Assembly: GCF_900112375.1 (NCBI RefSeq)
Contig: NZ_FOLS01000039.1
Coordinates: 26,633 to 70,871 of the forward strand
Direction of reading: 5' to 3'
Length of the DNA stretch: 44,239 nucleotides
Source: Pseudomonas citronellolis
Lineage (GTDB): Bacteria > Pseudomonadota > Gammaproteobacteria > Pseudomonadales > Pseudomonadaceae
Positions 1-18,882 of this stretch are shown piece by piece (position 1 is the stretch's first letter; each line of letters begins with the position of its first letter). The translations under genes were made by a program, and so were the position numbers. The notes below the pieces were generated by a model. That model was not told the origin of the DNA. It searched no databases and saw nothing but the letters and a program-made list of their open reading frames with translations.

Positions 1-6217
<6,217 letters not shown>

Positions 6218-6218
<1 letters not shown>

Positions 6219-9200
6219 CAAGCTTCCTCCATTTCGTCAAGCAGGGCTTCCAGCTTGTTCAGTTTCGATGTGTCGACCTGTTCGCCGGCGCCTTGCAGCT
6301 GCTCGACGAAGACGGCCAGGGTGGGGAACTGGAACAGCAACTGCGGGGTGAGCTTCAGCCCCAGCTCCAGCTGCAGGCGCGAGACCACGCCGACCGCCAG
6401 CAGCGAATGGCCGCCCAGTTCGAAGAAGTGGTCGTCGCGGCCCACGCGCTCGAGCCCCAGGACCTCGCACCAGATGGCCGCGACCTGGTTCTCCAGCTCG
6501 CCCTGCGGAGCCACGTAGTCTTCTTGGCGGGTGCTGGCATCGGGCAACGGCAGGGCCTTGCGCTCGACCTTGCCGCTGGGCGCCAGCGGCAGCCGCTCCA
6601 GCAACATCAGGTGCGCCGGCAGCATGTATTCCGGCAGGCGCTCGCGCAGGTGCGCGGCCAGGCGGGTGCGCAGGTCCTCGGTGTCGCCGGGCCACGCGCG
6701 CGGCACCGCGTAGGCCACCAGCTGCAGGCCGCCGGCTGCGGGTAGCGCCAGTACCAGGGCCCGGGCCAGGGCCGGGTGTTCGCCCAGGCAGGCCTCGATC
6801 TCACCCGGCTCGATGCGGTAGCCGCGGATCTTCACCTGTTGGTCGGCGCGGCCGAGGTACTCCAGCACGCCGTCGGCGCTCCAGCGCGCCAGGTCGCCGG
6901 TGCGGTACAGGCGCCGGCCGGGAGCGCCGAACGGATCGGGCACGAAGCGCTCGGCGGTCAGCCCCGGGCGGCCGTGGTAGCCGCGGGCGAGCAGTTCGCC
7001 GCCCACCGCCAGTTCGCCCACCACGCCTTCGGCCACCGGCTGGCCGGCGCCGTCGAGCACGTACAGGGCGCGCCCGGGCAGGGTGCGGCCGATCGGCAGA
7101 CTGGCCGGCAGCGCGGCGGCGCCGTTCAGGTAGGCGGCGCAGTCCAGACTGGTGACCGTGACCGTGGCCTCGGTGGGGCCGTAGGTGTTGAGCAGGCGCA
7201 CGTGCTGCAGCCCGGCTGCGCGCCAGGCCGCCAGGCCTTCCGGCGGCATGGCCTCGCCGCCGCTGTGGACCTGGCGCAGGCGCCCATAGTCGCGAGGGCC
7301 GCGCGCGGCGAAGTCGCGGGCGAGCATGCCCCAGTACGCCGCAGTGAGGTACAAGGTGGTGATGCCCAGGTCGAGGATCTGCCGATACAGCGTCTCGCTG
7401 TCCCACACCTGTGCGTCGCGCAGCACCACCGAGGCGCCCCGGGCCAGTGGCGGGTAGAGCTGCTCGACGAAGGCGTCGAAGCTGAAGCTGGAAAACTGCA
7501 GCATGCGGTCCTCACGGTCGATGCCGTAGAAGTCCGCCGCCACTTCGACGTGGCGGGCCAGGGCCTGGCGGCTGATGGCCACGCCCTTGGGCCGACCGCT
7601 GGAGCCGGAGGTGAACATCACGTAGGCGAGGTTGGCCGGCTGCGCGCGCGGCGCCGGGTCATGGGCCGGGTGGGCGGCCCAGGTGGCCTCGTCGTCCAGC
7701 GCCAGGCACGCCAGCGATGCCGGCAGCGCCAGGCCGGCCAGCAACTCGGCCTGGCCCAGCAGCAGGCGCAGGCCGCTGTCCTGGATCATGTAGCCCAGGC
7801 GCTCGGCCGGATAGTCCGGGTCCAGCGGCACGTAGGCGCCGCCGGCCTTGAGCACCGCCAGCAATGCCACCACCAGCTCCAGGCCACGCTCCATGGCCAC
7901 GCCCACCAGCACGTCGGGGCCGACACCAGCCTCGATGAGGCGGTGCGCCAGGCGGTTGGCGCGGGCGTTCAGCTCGCCATAGCTGAGTTCGCGGCCATCG
8001 AACAGCAGCGCGCAGGCCGTCGGCTGGCACGCGGCCTGCTCGGCGAAGCGCAGTTCGACGTCGCGCTCGTCGGCGTAGCGCCCGGGGTTGTACGCCCAGT
8101 CGCGCAGCAGGCGCTGGCGTTGTTCGCCCTCGATGAGTTCGAACTCGCCCAGCGCGGCCTGCGCGCCAAGCGCCGGCATCTGCGCCAGCAGGTGCGTCAG
8201 TTGACGGTCCAGGCGCTCGATGGCGGCCGCGGTGAAGTGCGCACGGTCGTAGCCGTACTGCAGCTCCAGGGTGCTGCCAGCGTTGACGCCCAGGCTCAAC
8301 GGGTAGTTGGTCTGCTCGTGGCTGGCCATGGCGCCGAAGGTCAGGCCTTCGCTGGCCTGTTCCTGGAGCACGGCGGCCACCGGGTAGTTCTCGAACACCA
8401 GGATGTTGTCGAACAGCGCCTCGCCGCCCTGCCCGGCCCAGCGCTGGATGTCGTACAGTGGCGTGTGCTCGTGCTCGCGCAAGGCCAGGTTCTGCTCCTG
8501 CACCTGCTGCAGCCACTGCCCGAGGGGCTGCTCGGCGCGCGGGCTGGCGATCACCGGCAGGGTGTTGATGAACAGCCCGACCTGTTCCTCGACACCGCGC
8601 AAGTCTGCCGGTCGACCCGCCACGGTGGCGCCGAAGGCCACCGTGGCCTGGCCGCTGCAACGCTGTAACAGGAGCAGCCAGGCGGCCTGCACCAGGGTGT
8701 TGAGAGTGACTTTCTGGGCCCGGGCGAACTCGGCCAGGTCGCGGGTCCGCTCGGCATCCAGCTCGCAGCGGAACTCGGCGTGGCCGCTGCCACCCAGCTC
8801 GCCGGCAACCAGGGCGCGGGCCAGTCGGGTGGGCTCCTCCAGCGGACGTAGCTGTTCGCGCCAGAAGGCTTCATCGCGCTGCGCGTCACGCGCCTGCAGC
8901 CAGGCGATGTAGTCACGGTAGCGTCCCGCCGGGCGCCGCGGCTCGGCGCCGTGGTAGCGCTGCAGCACCTCGCCGAGCAGGTGCGCGTTGCTCCAGCCGT
9001 CCATGAGGATGTGGTGATTGGTGTAGATCAGGTGCCAGGCATGTTCGCCGCTGCGCACCAACGCCAGGCGCAGCAGTGGGGCGCGACCGAGGTCGAAGCC
9101 CTGCTCGCGCTCGGCGGCGGCCAAGCCGTCGAGGGCCTCGGTGAGGTCCGCGCGACCGCGCCAGTCGACCAGGCTGCAGGGCATCTCGACATGGCGGCGG

Positions 9201-12200
9201 ACAAATTGCAGCGGCACCTCGCTGCCCTGCCAGAGGAAGCCGGTGCGCAGGCTGTCGTGGGCGTCCAGCACGGCCTGCCAGGCCTGGTGGAAGCGCTGCG
9301 GGTCCAGGCCCTCCACGTCCAGGCGCAGCTGGTTGATGTAGTCGCCGGCGTCCTGCCGGTACAGGCTGTGGAACAGCATGCCCTGCTGCATCGGCGACAG
9401 CGGGTAGAGGTCGTCGATTTCGCCGAGGGCCAACGGCAGGTGATCCAGCTGCTCCTGCCGCAGGTGTGCCAGGGGGAAGTCAGAGGGCGTGGCGCCCTGC
9501 CCCGGCGCCGCGCAGCAGTGCGCCAGCAGCACGCGCAGTTCCTCGGCGTAGGCGTCGGCCAGGGCCTGGATGTCGGCCTCGGCGAAGCGCTCGCCGCTGA
9601 AGCTCCAGTCGATGCGCAACTGCCCGCCATAGACCCGGCCGTTGAGCGCCAGCCAGTTGGCCATGGGCGCGTCGGGGCTCTGGTCGGCGCCGGCGGCCTC
9701 GCCGCTGGGCACGAAGAGCGCGTCCTGGGCGGCGGCAAAGCTGGCGTCGAACTGGCCCAGGTAGTTGAAGGTGATGCGCGGCTGCGCCAGCCCGGCCAGC
9801 TCGATCTCGCCCTCGCGATGGCGCAGCAGGCCGAAGCCGAGCCCCTTGTTCGGCACCGCGCGCAGTTGTTCCTTGACGCGCTTGAGCGCTTCGCCCGGCT
9901 CACCCGCCGGGCTCAGGCGCAGCGGGAAGACGCTGGTGAACCAACCGACCGTGCGGCTCAGGTCGATGTCGTCGAACAGTGTCTCGCGGCCGTGGCCTTC
10001 GAGCAGCACGGCGGTTTCGGGCTGCCCGGTCCAGCGGCAGATCACCCGCGCCAGCGCGGTCAGCAGCAGGTCGTTGACCTGGGTGCGGTAGGCCGCCGGC
10101 GCTTCCTGCAACAGACGACGGGTGGCCTCGGCATCCAGCTCGGTGTGTACCGAACGGGCATGGCGGTTGGTCTGATCGCCCTCGGGGTTGGCGCCGGGCA
10201 AGGCAAGGTCAAGGCCACGCAGCTGTTCCAGCCAGTAGCCGCGCTCGGCCTCCAACGCGCCGCTGGCGGCATGGGCCTGCAGGCGCTCGGCCCAGTGCTT
10301 GAAGGCGCTGGTCTTGGCTGGCAGGACGATCGCCTGCCCGGCCTTGGCCTGGCGGTAGGCGCCTTGCAGGTCCTCGAAGAGCACGCGCCAGGACACCCCA
10401 TCCACCACCAGGTGGTGGATCACCAGCAGCAGGCGCTGGCTGCCGTCCGCCTGAGTGGCCAGCAGCGCACGCAGCAACGGCCCCTGGGCCAGGTCCAGGC
10501 TGCGCTGGGCGGCCTCGGCGTGCCGGCGCAACACCTCGTCGCCGGCCATCTCGACCTGGCGCAGCAGCCCCTGGGCCACCTCGGCCTGGTGCTCGGCGCG
10601 CCAGTTGCCCTGTTCCTCGCGGAAGTTCAGACGCAGTGCGTCATGGTGCTCCACCACGGCCTGCAGAGCGCGTTCCAGCGCTCCGGCATCGAGGCGCTCA
10701 CGCACCTCCAGCAGCACCGACTGGTTCCACCAGTGGCGCTCAGGGATGGCCTCGGCGAAGAACGCCCGCTGCACCGGCAGCAGCGGCGTGGCACCGCGCA
10801 CCGGCCCCTGGTCGATGCCGACGGCGCCACCGAGGCTGGCCAGCGGTGCCAGCTCGGCAATGCTCTGCGCCTGGAACAGCGCCTTGGGGGTGAAGTGGAT
10901 GCCGGCCTGGCGCGCGCGGCTGACCAGTTGCAGGGAGACGATCGAGTCGCCGCCGATCTCGAAGAAGTTGTCGTCCACGCCCACCTGCGGCAACCCCAGG
11001 ACATCGGCCCAGATCGCCGCCAGGCGTTTTTCCAGTTCGTTGCGCGGGGCCACGTAGGCGCCCTGTTGCTCCTGCGCGACGGGCACTGGCAGGCCCTTGC
11101 GGTCGAGCTTGCCGTTGGGCGTCAGCGGCATGCGCTCGAGGAAAAGCAGGTGCGCCGGCAGCATGTATTCCGGCAGCCGCTCCCGCAGGGCCTCTCGCAG
11201 CGCCGTACGGCAGGCCGCCTGGGTATCGCCCGGCGCCGCCAGGGCGGCATCCTGCGGCACCACGTAGCCGACCAGTTGCATGCCGCTACCGCCGCTCTGG
11301 GCCACCACCACCGCCTCGCGCACCGTCGGCAGCTCGCGCAGGCGTGCCTCGATCTCGCCCAGCTCGATGCGGAAGCCTCGGATCTTCACCTGGTGATCGA
11401 CCCGGCCGAGGTAGTCGACCACGCCGTCGGCGCGGCCACGGGTCAGGTCGCCACTGCGGTACAGGCGGCTGCCGGGGGCGCCGAAGGGGTCCGGGACGAA
11501 ACGCTCGGCGGTCAGCGCCGGGCGCTCCAGGTAGCCGCGGGCCACGGCCTCGCCGCCCAGGTACAGCTCGCCCGCCACGCCGATAGGCAGCGGGTTGAGC
11601 TGCGGGTCGAGGATGTAGCCGCAACGATTGCCGATCAGCTCGCCGATGGGCATGTAGGCGGCGCCACAGGGGTCGCCGCGGCGCGCTTTCCAGAGCAGCG
11701 GGGTGACCACCGTCTCGGTCGGACCGTAGCCGTTGAACAGGTACTTCGGTTGCAGCGCACGCCAGGCCAGGTCGTAGCTGGTCTGGGCCACCGCGTCTCC
11801 GCCGCAGCAGTAGATGCGCACCGGCGGCGGATTGCCGACGCGCTCGGCGTGCTCGGCCAGTTGCTGCATATACACCGGCGGGAACACGGCCACCGTCACC
11901 CCGTAGTGGCGCAGCTTCTCGTAGGCCTGTTCCGGCAGCCACAGCTCGTCCTCGCGCACCAGCACCCGCGCGCCGTACACCAGCGGGTGCATCCAACCCT
12001 CGTGGGCGCCGTCGAAGGCGAACGACATGAAGTGCATCTCGCAGTCGTCCGGGGTCATTTCGTAGCGCTCGCCGTTGGCCAGGATGTGCGCGGCCAGCGG
12101 CCCGTGCTCCACCGCCACGCCCTTGGGCAGGCCGGTGGAACCGGAGGTGTAGATGACATAGGCCAGGTTGCCGCCGGCCAGGTCCGTCTGCGGTTCGTGG

Positions 12201-15200
12201 TCGGGGCCGGCGTGCCAGTCGAGGTCGCGGTCCAGGGCCAGGCTGGTCAGCCCTTCGGGTAGCGGCAGGCGCGGCAGCAGGCGGCTGTCGCTGAGCAGCA
12301 GCTGCGCGCGGCTGTCCTGCATCATGTACAGCAGGCGTTCGCGGGGATACTCGATGTCCAGCGGCACGTAGGCTCCGCCGGCCTTGAGCACGCCGAGGAA
12401 GGCCACCACACTTTCCAGGCTGCGTGGCAGGGCGATGGCCACCCGCGCCTCGGGGCCGACGCCACGGGCGATCAGCGAGTGGGCCAGGCGGTTGGCGCGA
12501 CGGTCCAGCTCAGCAAAGCTGAGGCTGCTGTCGCCGAACAGCAGCGCGGTGGCCTGCGGCGTGCGCCGCGCCTGGTCGGCCACCAGCTGGTGCACCAGGC
12601 GCTGGCGCGGGTAGCCGGCGCCGGTCCGGTCCCAGAGCGCACGGAGCTGCCGCTGCTCGTCGGCATCGAGCAGGCCGATGCACCCCAGCGGCTGCTGCGG
12701 GTCGGCGATGAACGCCTCGATCAGGTTCAGCCAGTGGCGGTGCAGGCGCGTCACGCCCTCCTCGCTGAACAGCGCGCTGTCGTAGCTGTAGTGCAGGCTG
12801 AGGCCGGCGCCCAGGCCCAGGGCAACGGTCAGCGGGTAGTTGGTCTGCTCGTGGCTGGCCAGGGCGCCGAAACGCGGGCCCTCGCCGGCGCCGCGCGCCA
12901 GCACCTCGGCCACCGGATAGTTCTCGAACACCAGCAGGCTGTCGAACAGCGCCTCGCCGCCCAGGCCGGCCCAGCGCTGGATGTCCACCAGCGGCGTGTG
13001 TTCCTGCTCGCGCAGCGCCAGGTTCTGCGCCTGTACCGCCCGCAGCCAGGCCGCCACCGTCAGCTGCGGCGCCGGACTGCCGACCACCGGCAGGGTGTTG
13101 ATGAACAGCCCGATCTGCCGCTCGATGCCCGGCAGCTGCGCCGGGCGGCCGGCGACCGTGGCGCCGAAGGCCACGCAGTCCTGGCCGCTGTAGCGCTGCA
13201 GCAGCAGCGCCCAGGCTGCCTGCAGCAGGCTGTTGAGAGTCACCTGGTGACCCACGGCGAAGCGTTTCAGGCGCTCGGTATGCGCCGGCTCCAGGGTCCA
13301 TTGCAGGCTGCGCATGCCGGCCTCGCCGGCGCGCGGCTGCGGCGCCGCGGCCTGGGCCAGGCGGGTCGGCTCCTGCAGCTCGGCCAACTGGCCTTTCCAG
13401 AAAGCCTCGCTGGCGGCCTTGTCCTGCGCCTGCAGCCAGCCGATGTAGTCGCGGAAGCGCCCGGGGCTGCCGCCCGGGGCACGCCCGGCGTAGCGCTCCA
13501 GCACTTCGCCGAGCAGCTGCGCATTGCTCCAGCCGTCCAGCAGGATGTGGTGGTAGGTGTGCACGAGGTGGTAGCGCTGCTCGTCGCAACGCACCAGTTG
13601 CAGGCGCATCAGCGGCGGCTGGCGCAGGTCGAAACCGCGCTGGCGTTCCTGCTCGGCGAGCCGGTCGAGGACCACGGCGCAATCGGCGCGGCCGCGCCAG
13701 TCCAGTGTCTCGAACGGCAGTTCGACGTGGCGCAGCACCGCCTGCAGCGGCTGCGCCAGGTCGCCCTCGCTGAGGAAACCGGTACGCAGGATGTCGTGGG
13801 CATCCAGGGTAGCCTGCCAGGCCTGGCGGAAGCGCTGCGGATCCAGCACCTCGATGTCCAGGCGCAATTGGTTGACGTACTGCTCGCTGTCCTGCTCGTA
13901 GAGGCTGTGGAACAGCATGCCCTGCTGCATCGGCGATAGTGGATAGAGGTCGTCGATTTCCCCGAGTGCCAGCGGCAAGCGGTCCAGTTGCGCCTGGTCC
14001 AGGCCCGCCAGGGGGAAGTCCGAGGGCGTCGCCCCGACGTGGCGCGGGTCGCGGCAGTGGTCGATGAGCGCTTGCAGCTCGCGCGCGTAGTCGTCCACCA
14101 GGCGCTGCACGCTGGCCGCTGCGAACATCTCCTGGCTGAACGCCCAGCTCAGGTTCAGCTCGCCGCCGTAGACCTGGCCTTCGATGCTCAGCCAGTTGGC
14201 CAGCGGCGCGCGCGGGTCCTGGGCCTGGCCGGCGCTTTCCGCGGCCGGTACCAACAGCGCGCTTTCGTCGAACTGGCGGTCGAACTGGCCCAGGTAGTTG
14301 AAGGTGATGCGCGGCTGCGGCAGCGCCGCCAGGGTCTGGGCACTTTCGGCGCCGGCCAGGTAGCGCAGCAGGCCGTAGCCGACGCCCTTGTCCGGCACGC
14401 CGCGCAGTTGTTCCTTGATTGCCTTGATCGAGGCGCCGAGGTCGGCGGCCGGGGCCAGGCGCAGCGGGAACAGGCTGGTGAACCAGCCGACGCTGCGGCT
14501 CAGGTCCAGCCCGCCGCCCAGGTCCTCGCGGCCGTGGCCTTCCAGTTGCACCAGCACGCTGGCCTCGCCGCTCCAGCGGCAGATCACCCGGGCCAGGGCG
14601 GTCAGCAGCAGGTCGTTGACCTGGGTGCGGTAGGCCGCCGGGGCTTCCTGCAGCAATTGGCGGGTGCGCTCGGCGTCCAGGGTCAGGGCTAGCTTGCGTT
14701 CGTGGCGGTTTTCCAGCGCGCCTTGCGGGTTGTCGCATGGCAGCGTGCGCGGGGCGTCGGCCAGTTGTGCCTGCCAGTAGGCCAGTTCGCCTTGGCGTTG
14801 TCGGGCCTGATCCTGCAACTGGCGGGTCCAGGCCTGGTAGGCGCTGCTGCGCGGCGGCAGCTCGGCGTCCGGCTGTGCGTACAGGTGCTGCAGGTCTTCC
14901 AGCAGGATGCGCCAGGACACACCGTCCACCACCAGATGGTGGATCACCAGCAGCAGGCGCTGGCCGCCGTCGGCCACGTCCACCAGCAGCGCGCGCAGCA
15001 GCGGGCCCTGTTGCAGGTCCAGGCTGCGCTGGGCTTCTTCGCAGAGCGCGGCCAGCGCCTCGGGCGAAGCGGCCTGGCGGCGCCACAGTGGGTTTTCGGC
15101 CTGTTCGGCATAGGCCTGATGCCAGGCACCGTCTTCCTGGCGGAAGCGCAGGCGCAGGGCGTCGTGGTGCGCCAGCAGGCGCAGCAGCGCGCGCTCCAGG

Positions 15201-18200
15201 CGCTCGCCGTCCAGCGGCTGGCGGGCCTGCAGCAGCAGCGACTGGTTCCAGTGCTGGCGTTCGGGGATGGCCTGCTCGAAGAACCAATGCTGCACCGGCG
15301 CCAATTCCGCCTCGCCATGGGCTGGTGCCTGTTCCACCGGAGTAGCCGCCAGGGGCTGGGCGACCTGGGCCAGGCCGCGCACGCTCTGGTGCTGGAACAG
15401 GTCGCGCGGGCTCAGCTGCAGCCCCGCCTGGCGCGCCCGGCTGACCACCTGGATGGCGATGATGGAATCGCCGCCCAGGGCGAAGAAGTTGTCGTCCAGG
15501 CCGACCTGGGGAATGCCCAGCAGGTCCTGCCAGATGGCCGCCAGGCGCTGCTCCACCTCGTTGCGCGGTGCCACGTAGTCGGTCTGGGCCACGGTCACGT
15601 CGGGCTTGGGCAGGGCCTTGCGGTCGAGCTTGCCGTTGGGGCTCAGGGGCATCTGTTCCAGAACAAGCCACTGCGCCGGGACCATGTATTCCGGCAGGCT
15701 GCTGGCCAGGTGCGCGGCCAGGGTTTCGCGCCAGTCGTCCTGCTCGGCATCGAGCACGACGTAGCCGACCAGTTGCTTGCCGTCCACGGCCAGCACCGCC
15801 GCTTCGCGCACCGATTCGTGTTCCAGCAGGCGCGCCTCGATCTCGCCCAGTTCGATGCGCAGGCCGCGCAGCTTCACCTGGTGGTCGATGCGGCCGGCGT
15901 ACTCGATCACGCCGTCGACGCGGTAGCGGGCCAGGTCGCCGGTGCGGTACATGCGCTCGCCAGCCGCGAAGGGGCTGGCGACGAAGCGTTCGGCGGTCAG
16001 CGCCGGGCGCTGGTGGTAGCCGCGGGCCAGGCCTTCACCGGCCAGATACAGCTCGCCCAGCACGCCTACCGGTACGGGTTCCAGATTGCCGTCGAGGATA
16101 TGGCAGCCCAGGTTGGCGATGGGCTGGCCGATCGGGACGGCGTCCTTGCCCTCCTCCACACAGGTCCAGTGGGTGACGTCGATGGCGGCCTCGGTAGGGC
16201 CGTAGAGGTTGTACAGGCCGGCTTGCGGCAGCTTGGCGAAGACCTGTTGCTGGGCATCCACCGGCAGCGCCTCGCCGCTGCAGATGATGCGTTTCAGGCT
16301 GGAGCAACTGGTGACTGCGGCGTCCTGCAGGAAGGCCTGCAGCATCGAAGGCACGAAGTGCAGCGTGGTGACGCCTTCGCGGTTGATCAGCTCCACCAGC
16401 TTCGCCGGGTCGCGGTGATCGCCCGGTGCTGCGACCACCAGGCGCGCGCCGGTCATCAGCGGCCAGAAGAATTCCCAGACCGAGACGTCGAAGCTGAATG
16501 GCGTCTTCTGCAGCACGGCATCGCCGGCGTCCAGGCCATAGGCTTCCTGCATCCAGCACAGACGGTTGGTCAATGCGCGATGGCGGTTTCCGGCGCCCTT
16601 GGGCTTGCCGGTGGAGCCGGAGGTGTAGATCACGTAGGCGAGGTTTTCGCCGTCCAGAACCACAGCGGGATTGGCCTCGCTGTAGCCTTCCAGCCAATCG
16701 CCGTCCTGATCCAGATCGATACGCTGCACGCCCTCGGCCAGCGGCAGATCGAGGTGCGACTGGCTCAGCAGCAGCTTCACGCCGCTGTCTTCCAGCATGT
16801 AGGCCAGGCGCTCGGCGGGGTATTCCGGGTCCAGCGGCACGTAGGCGCCGCCAGCCTTGAGGATGGCCATCAGGCCGACGACCATCTCGATGGAGCGCTC
16901 CACCGCGATGCCCACCAGGCTGTCCGGGCCGACGCCATGCGCTTTCAACAAGTGGGCAAGCTGGTTGGCCCGGCGGTTCAGTTCCGCATAGCTCAGGCGT
17001 TGCTCGCCGAAGGCCAGCGCCGGTGCATCCGGGTAGCGCTCGGCCTGTTCCTCGAACAGCTGGTGCACGCCGCGTTGCAGCGGGTACTCCGTGGCCGTGG
17101 CGTTCCACTGCTGCAGGATCAGTTCGCGCTCGCCGACATCCAGCATCGGCAGCTCGCCGACCGCGCGCTGCGGGTCGTCGATCATCGCCCGCAGCAGGTT
17201 CTGCCAGTGCCGCGCCATGCGCTCGATGGTCGCCGGCTCGAACAGGTCGGTGGCGTAGGTCAGCGCGGCGTACAGGCGGCCGCCCTTTTCGTAGGTGTCC
17301 AGGGAAAGGTCGAACTGGGTGGTGCGGCTCTGCCAGTCCAGGCGGCTCAGGCGCAGGCCGGCCACGTCGTCCAGGGCCTCGATGTCGGCCACCTGCGGCT
17401 GATGGTTGTACATCACCTGGAACAGCGGGCTGTGGCTGAGACTGCGCTCCACCTGGAAGGCCTCCAGCAGGCGTTCGAACGGCAGGTCCTGGTGGGCCTG
17501 GGCGCCCAGCACGCTGTCGCGCACCTGGGCCAGCAGGCCCTGCACCGGCGTCTGCGCGTCGAATACCGCGCGCAGCACCTGGGTGTTGACGAACAGGCCG
17601 ATCAGCCCTTCCACCTCGGCGCGGTTGCGGTTGGCGATGGGCGCGCCGACGCGCAGGTCGCCCTCACCGCTGTAGCGCTGCAGCAGCACGTCGAAGCCGC
17701 CCAGCAGCAGCATGAACAGCGTCAGCCCCTGTTGCCGCGCGGCGGCGCGCAGCGCTTCGGCCAGGGCCGGTTCCACGGCGAATTCGTAGCGGGCGCCGCG
17801 GTAGCTGGCCTGGGCCGGGCGCGGGTGGTCGGCCGGAAGTTCCAGCACCGGGTGACGCTCGCCGAGCTGCTTGCGCCAGTAGTCCAGCTGGCGCTCCTGT
17901 TCGCCGGCCTCCAGCCAGCTGCGCTGCCACAGGGCGTAGTCGGCGTACTGTACCGGCAGCGCCGACAACTGCGCTTCACGGCCCTCGGCATAGGCGCTGT
18001 AGAAACGGCCGAATTCCTCGATCAGCAGGTTCATCGACCAGCCGTCGGAGACGATGTGGTGCAGCGTCAGCAGCAGCACGTGTTCCTGCTCGCCCAGGCG
18101 GATCAGGCGCACCCGCAGCAGCGGGCCGCGGCCCAGGTCGAAGCTCTGCAGCGACTCGCGCTGGGCTTCCTCGCGCACGCGCGCTTCCCGTTCATCCGCG

Positions 18201-18604
18201 GCCAGGGCGCTGAAGTCCTCGTAGGCCACCTGCAGCTCGCCGGGCATGGGCGCCAGCAACGGGGTGCCGTCCGCATCCGCGACGAAGACGCTGCGCAGGG
18301 TCTCGTGGCGCTCCACCAGGCTGGCGAAGGCGCGCTCCAGGGCCTGGCGGTCCAACGCCCCTTGCAGGCGCACGGCGCCGGGCAGGTTGTAGGCGCCGCT
18401 GTGCGGGTCCAGCTGCCAGAGCAGCCACATGCGCTGCTGGGCGTAGGAAGGCCGCTTGCGCTCGGCGCTCTCCACCCCGGCCGGAATCGGGAACAGCGAG
18501 AAGTCGACTCCCTCGGCGCCCAGGCTGTCGAGGAACATCCGACGTTTTTCCGGGGGCAGCTCGATAAAGCGGCGGGCGAGTTTCAGGGAGTGGTCTGCGT
18601 TCAT
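6218..18604 (-). CDS. pvdI: Pyoverdine peptide-chain NRPS, three modules (PvdI-like; C-A-T-E-C-A-T-E-C-A-T)
   Basis: NRPS of 4128 residues that adds the first side-chain residues to the pyoverdine chromophore. Carrier serines lie at about residues 1047, 2554 and 4067. Epimerase domains ([19 protein letters not shown]) follow the first two carriers; post-epimerase condensation domains begin near residues 1528 and 3041 (both SDFPL). There is no thioesterase; the C-terminus is a short charged helix ([14 protein letters not shown]) suited to docking with the next synthetase. The start is placed at ATG 18604 ([13 protein letters not shown]), preceded by GGAAGAG; an in-frame ATG 54 bases upstream has no such support and would sit close to the promoter. 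A PvdS-type box lies at 18665-18688. It is divergent from fpvG, the same arrangement as PAO1 pvdI/fpvG, but PAO1 PvdI has four modules. The symbol rests on position and on the leading Ser module. Confidence 0.9.
6221..9502 (-). other. NRPS module C-A-T, predicted basic residue (Orn/Lys-like)
   Basis: Module 3 of the pvdI-like protein. Condensation motif [10 protein letters not shown]. Adenylation motifs [30 protein letters not shown] and [11 protein letters not shown] give D-A-E-Y-H-G-T-V-T-K, again with Glu at the third position and partly like codes recorded for Lys. The carrier domain [11 protein letters not shown] is followed directly by the C-terminal docking helix, with no epimerase, so an L residue is passed to the next protein. 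Confidence 0.6.
9515..14062 (-). other. NRPS module C-A-T-E, predicted basic residue in D form (Lys/Orn/formyl-hydroxy-Orn)
   Basis: Module 2 of the pvdI-like protein. Adenylation motifs [28 protein letters not shown] and [11 protein letters not shown] give D-G-E-V-C-G-G-V-T-K. Glu at the third position is typical of domains that take basic side chains; the code alone does not tell me Lys, Orn or hydroxyornithine. A complete epimerase domain follows, so the residue should be D. The condensation domain carries HHILLDGWS. Confidence 0.65.
14075..18517 (-). other. NRPS module C-A-T-E, predicted D-Ser
   Basis: Module 1 of the pvdI-like protein. Adenylation motifs [28 protein letters not shown] and [11 protein letters not shown] give D-V-W-H-I-S-L-I-D-K, essentially the serine code DVWHLSLIDK. 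The epimerase domain has [17 protein letters not shown] and [10 protein letters not shown], so D-Ser is expected. The first condensation domain ([10 protein letters not shown]) would accept the chromophore precursor from PvdL. Boundaries are approximate. Confidence 0.85.
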
Positions 18605-18664
18605 CGGTTCTCTTCCGTGCACGTGGGCAGCGAGCGCCTTGGGCTCGAGTGGACTCAAGGGGGA

Positions 18665-18688
18665 ACGGACCAGGTACGGGGAAAATTA
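18665..18688 (-). promoter_or_regulatory. PvdS (iron-starvation) promoter box of the pvdI-like operon, TAATT variant
   Basis: On the minus strand TAATT (18688-18684), 16 bases, then CGT (18667-18665). This fits the PvdS promoter pattern TAAAT-N16-CGT with one change. The CGT ends about 60 bases upstream of the start codon at 18604. Confidence 0.75.
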
Positions 18689-18752
18689 CCCTGCGAGAGA
18701 GGCAGGAGCGGGTCTTGCGACCAGTGGGATTTCCCCGAACTATCAGCGACTT

Positions 18753-18776
18753 ATGCAAGACAAAAGTTTTTTGCAT
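18753..18776. promoter_or_regulatory. A/T-rich palindrome between the divergent PvdS promoters
   Basis: ATGCAA (18753-18758) and TTGCAT (18771-18776) form an inverted repeat around an inner AAAA-G-TTTT. It sits 7 bases before the -35-like TAAAT of the fpvG promoter and about 65 bases from the pvdI-like promoter, in otherwise GC-rich DNA. An operator or UP-like element is possible; no known consensus was recognised. Confidence 0.4.
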
Positions 18777-18783
18777 CTACCCC

Positions 18784-18807
18784 TAAATTCCCCGCGCAGC
18801 ACCTCGT
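18784..18807 (+). promoter_or_regulatory. PvdS (iron-starvation) promoter box of the fpvG operon
   Basis: TAAAT at 18784-18788, 16 bases, CGT at 18805-18807: an exact match to the PvdS promoter pattern. It lies 75 bases before the fpvG start codon. Confidence 0.85.
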
Positions 18808-18882
18808 TTCACCCGAATAACGAGCATTGCGCGCAGCCACCGATGCCGCCCATGAGCCCCAGCGAAAGCCTGCAGAACCCCC

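Noticed and set aside
18604..18658. Longer N-terminus for the pvdI-like protein (start 18658)
   Set aside because: The start at 18604 matches related synthetases and has a ribosome site; the upstream extension lies next to the PvdS promoter and would include the likely transcription start.
18725..18736. GGGATTTCCCC as another PvdS box for the NRPS operon
   Set aside because: No CGT at 16 or 17 bases on the minus strand; the TAATT-N16-CGT at 18665-18688 fits far better.
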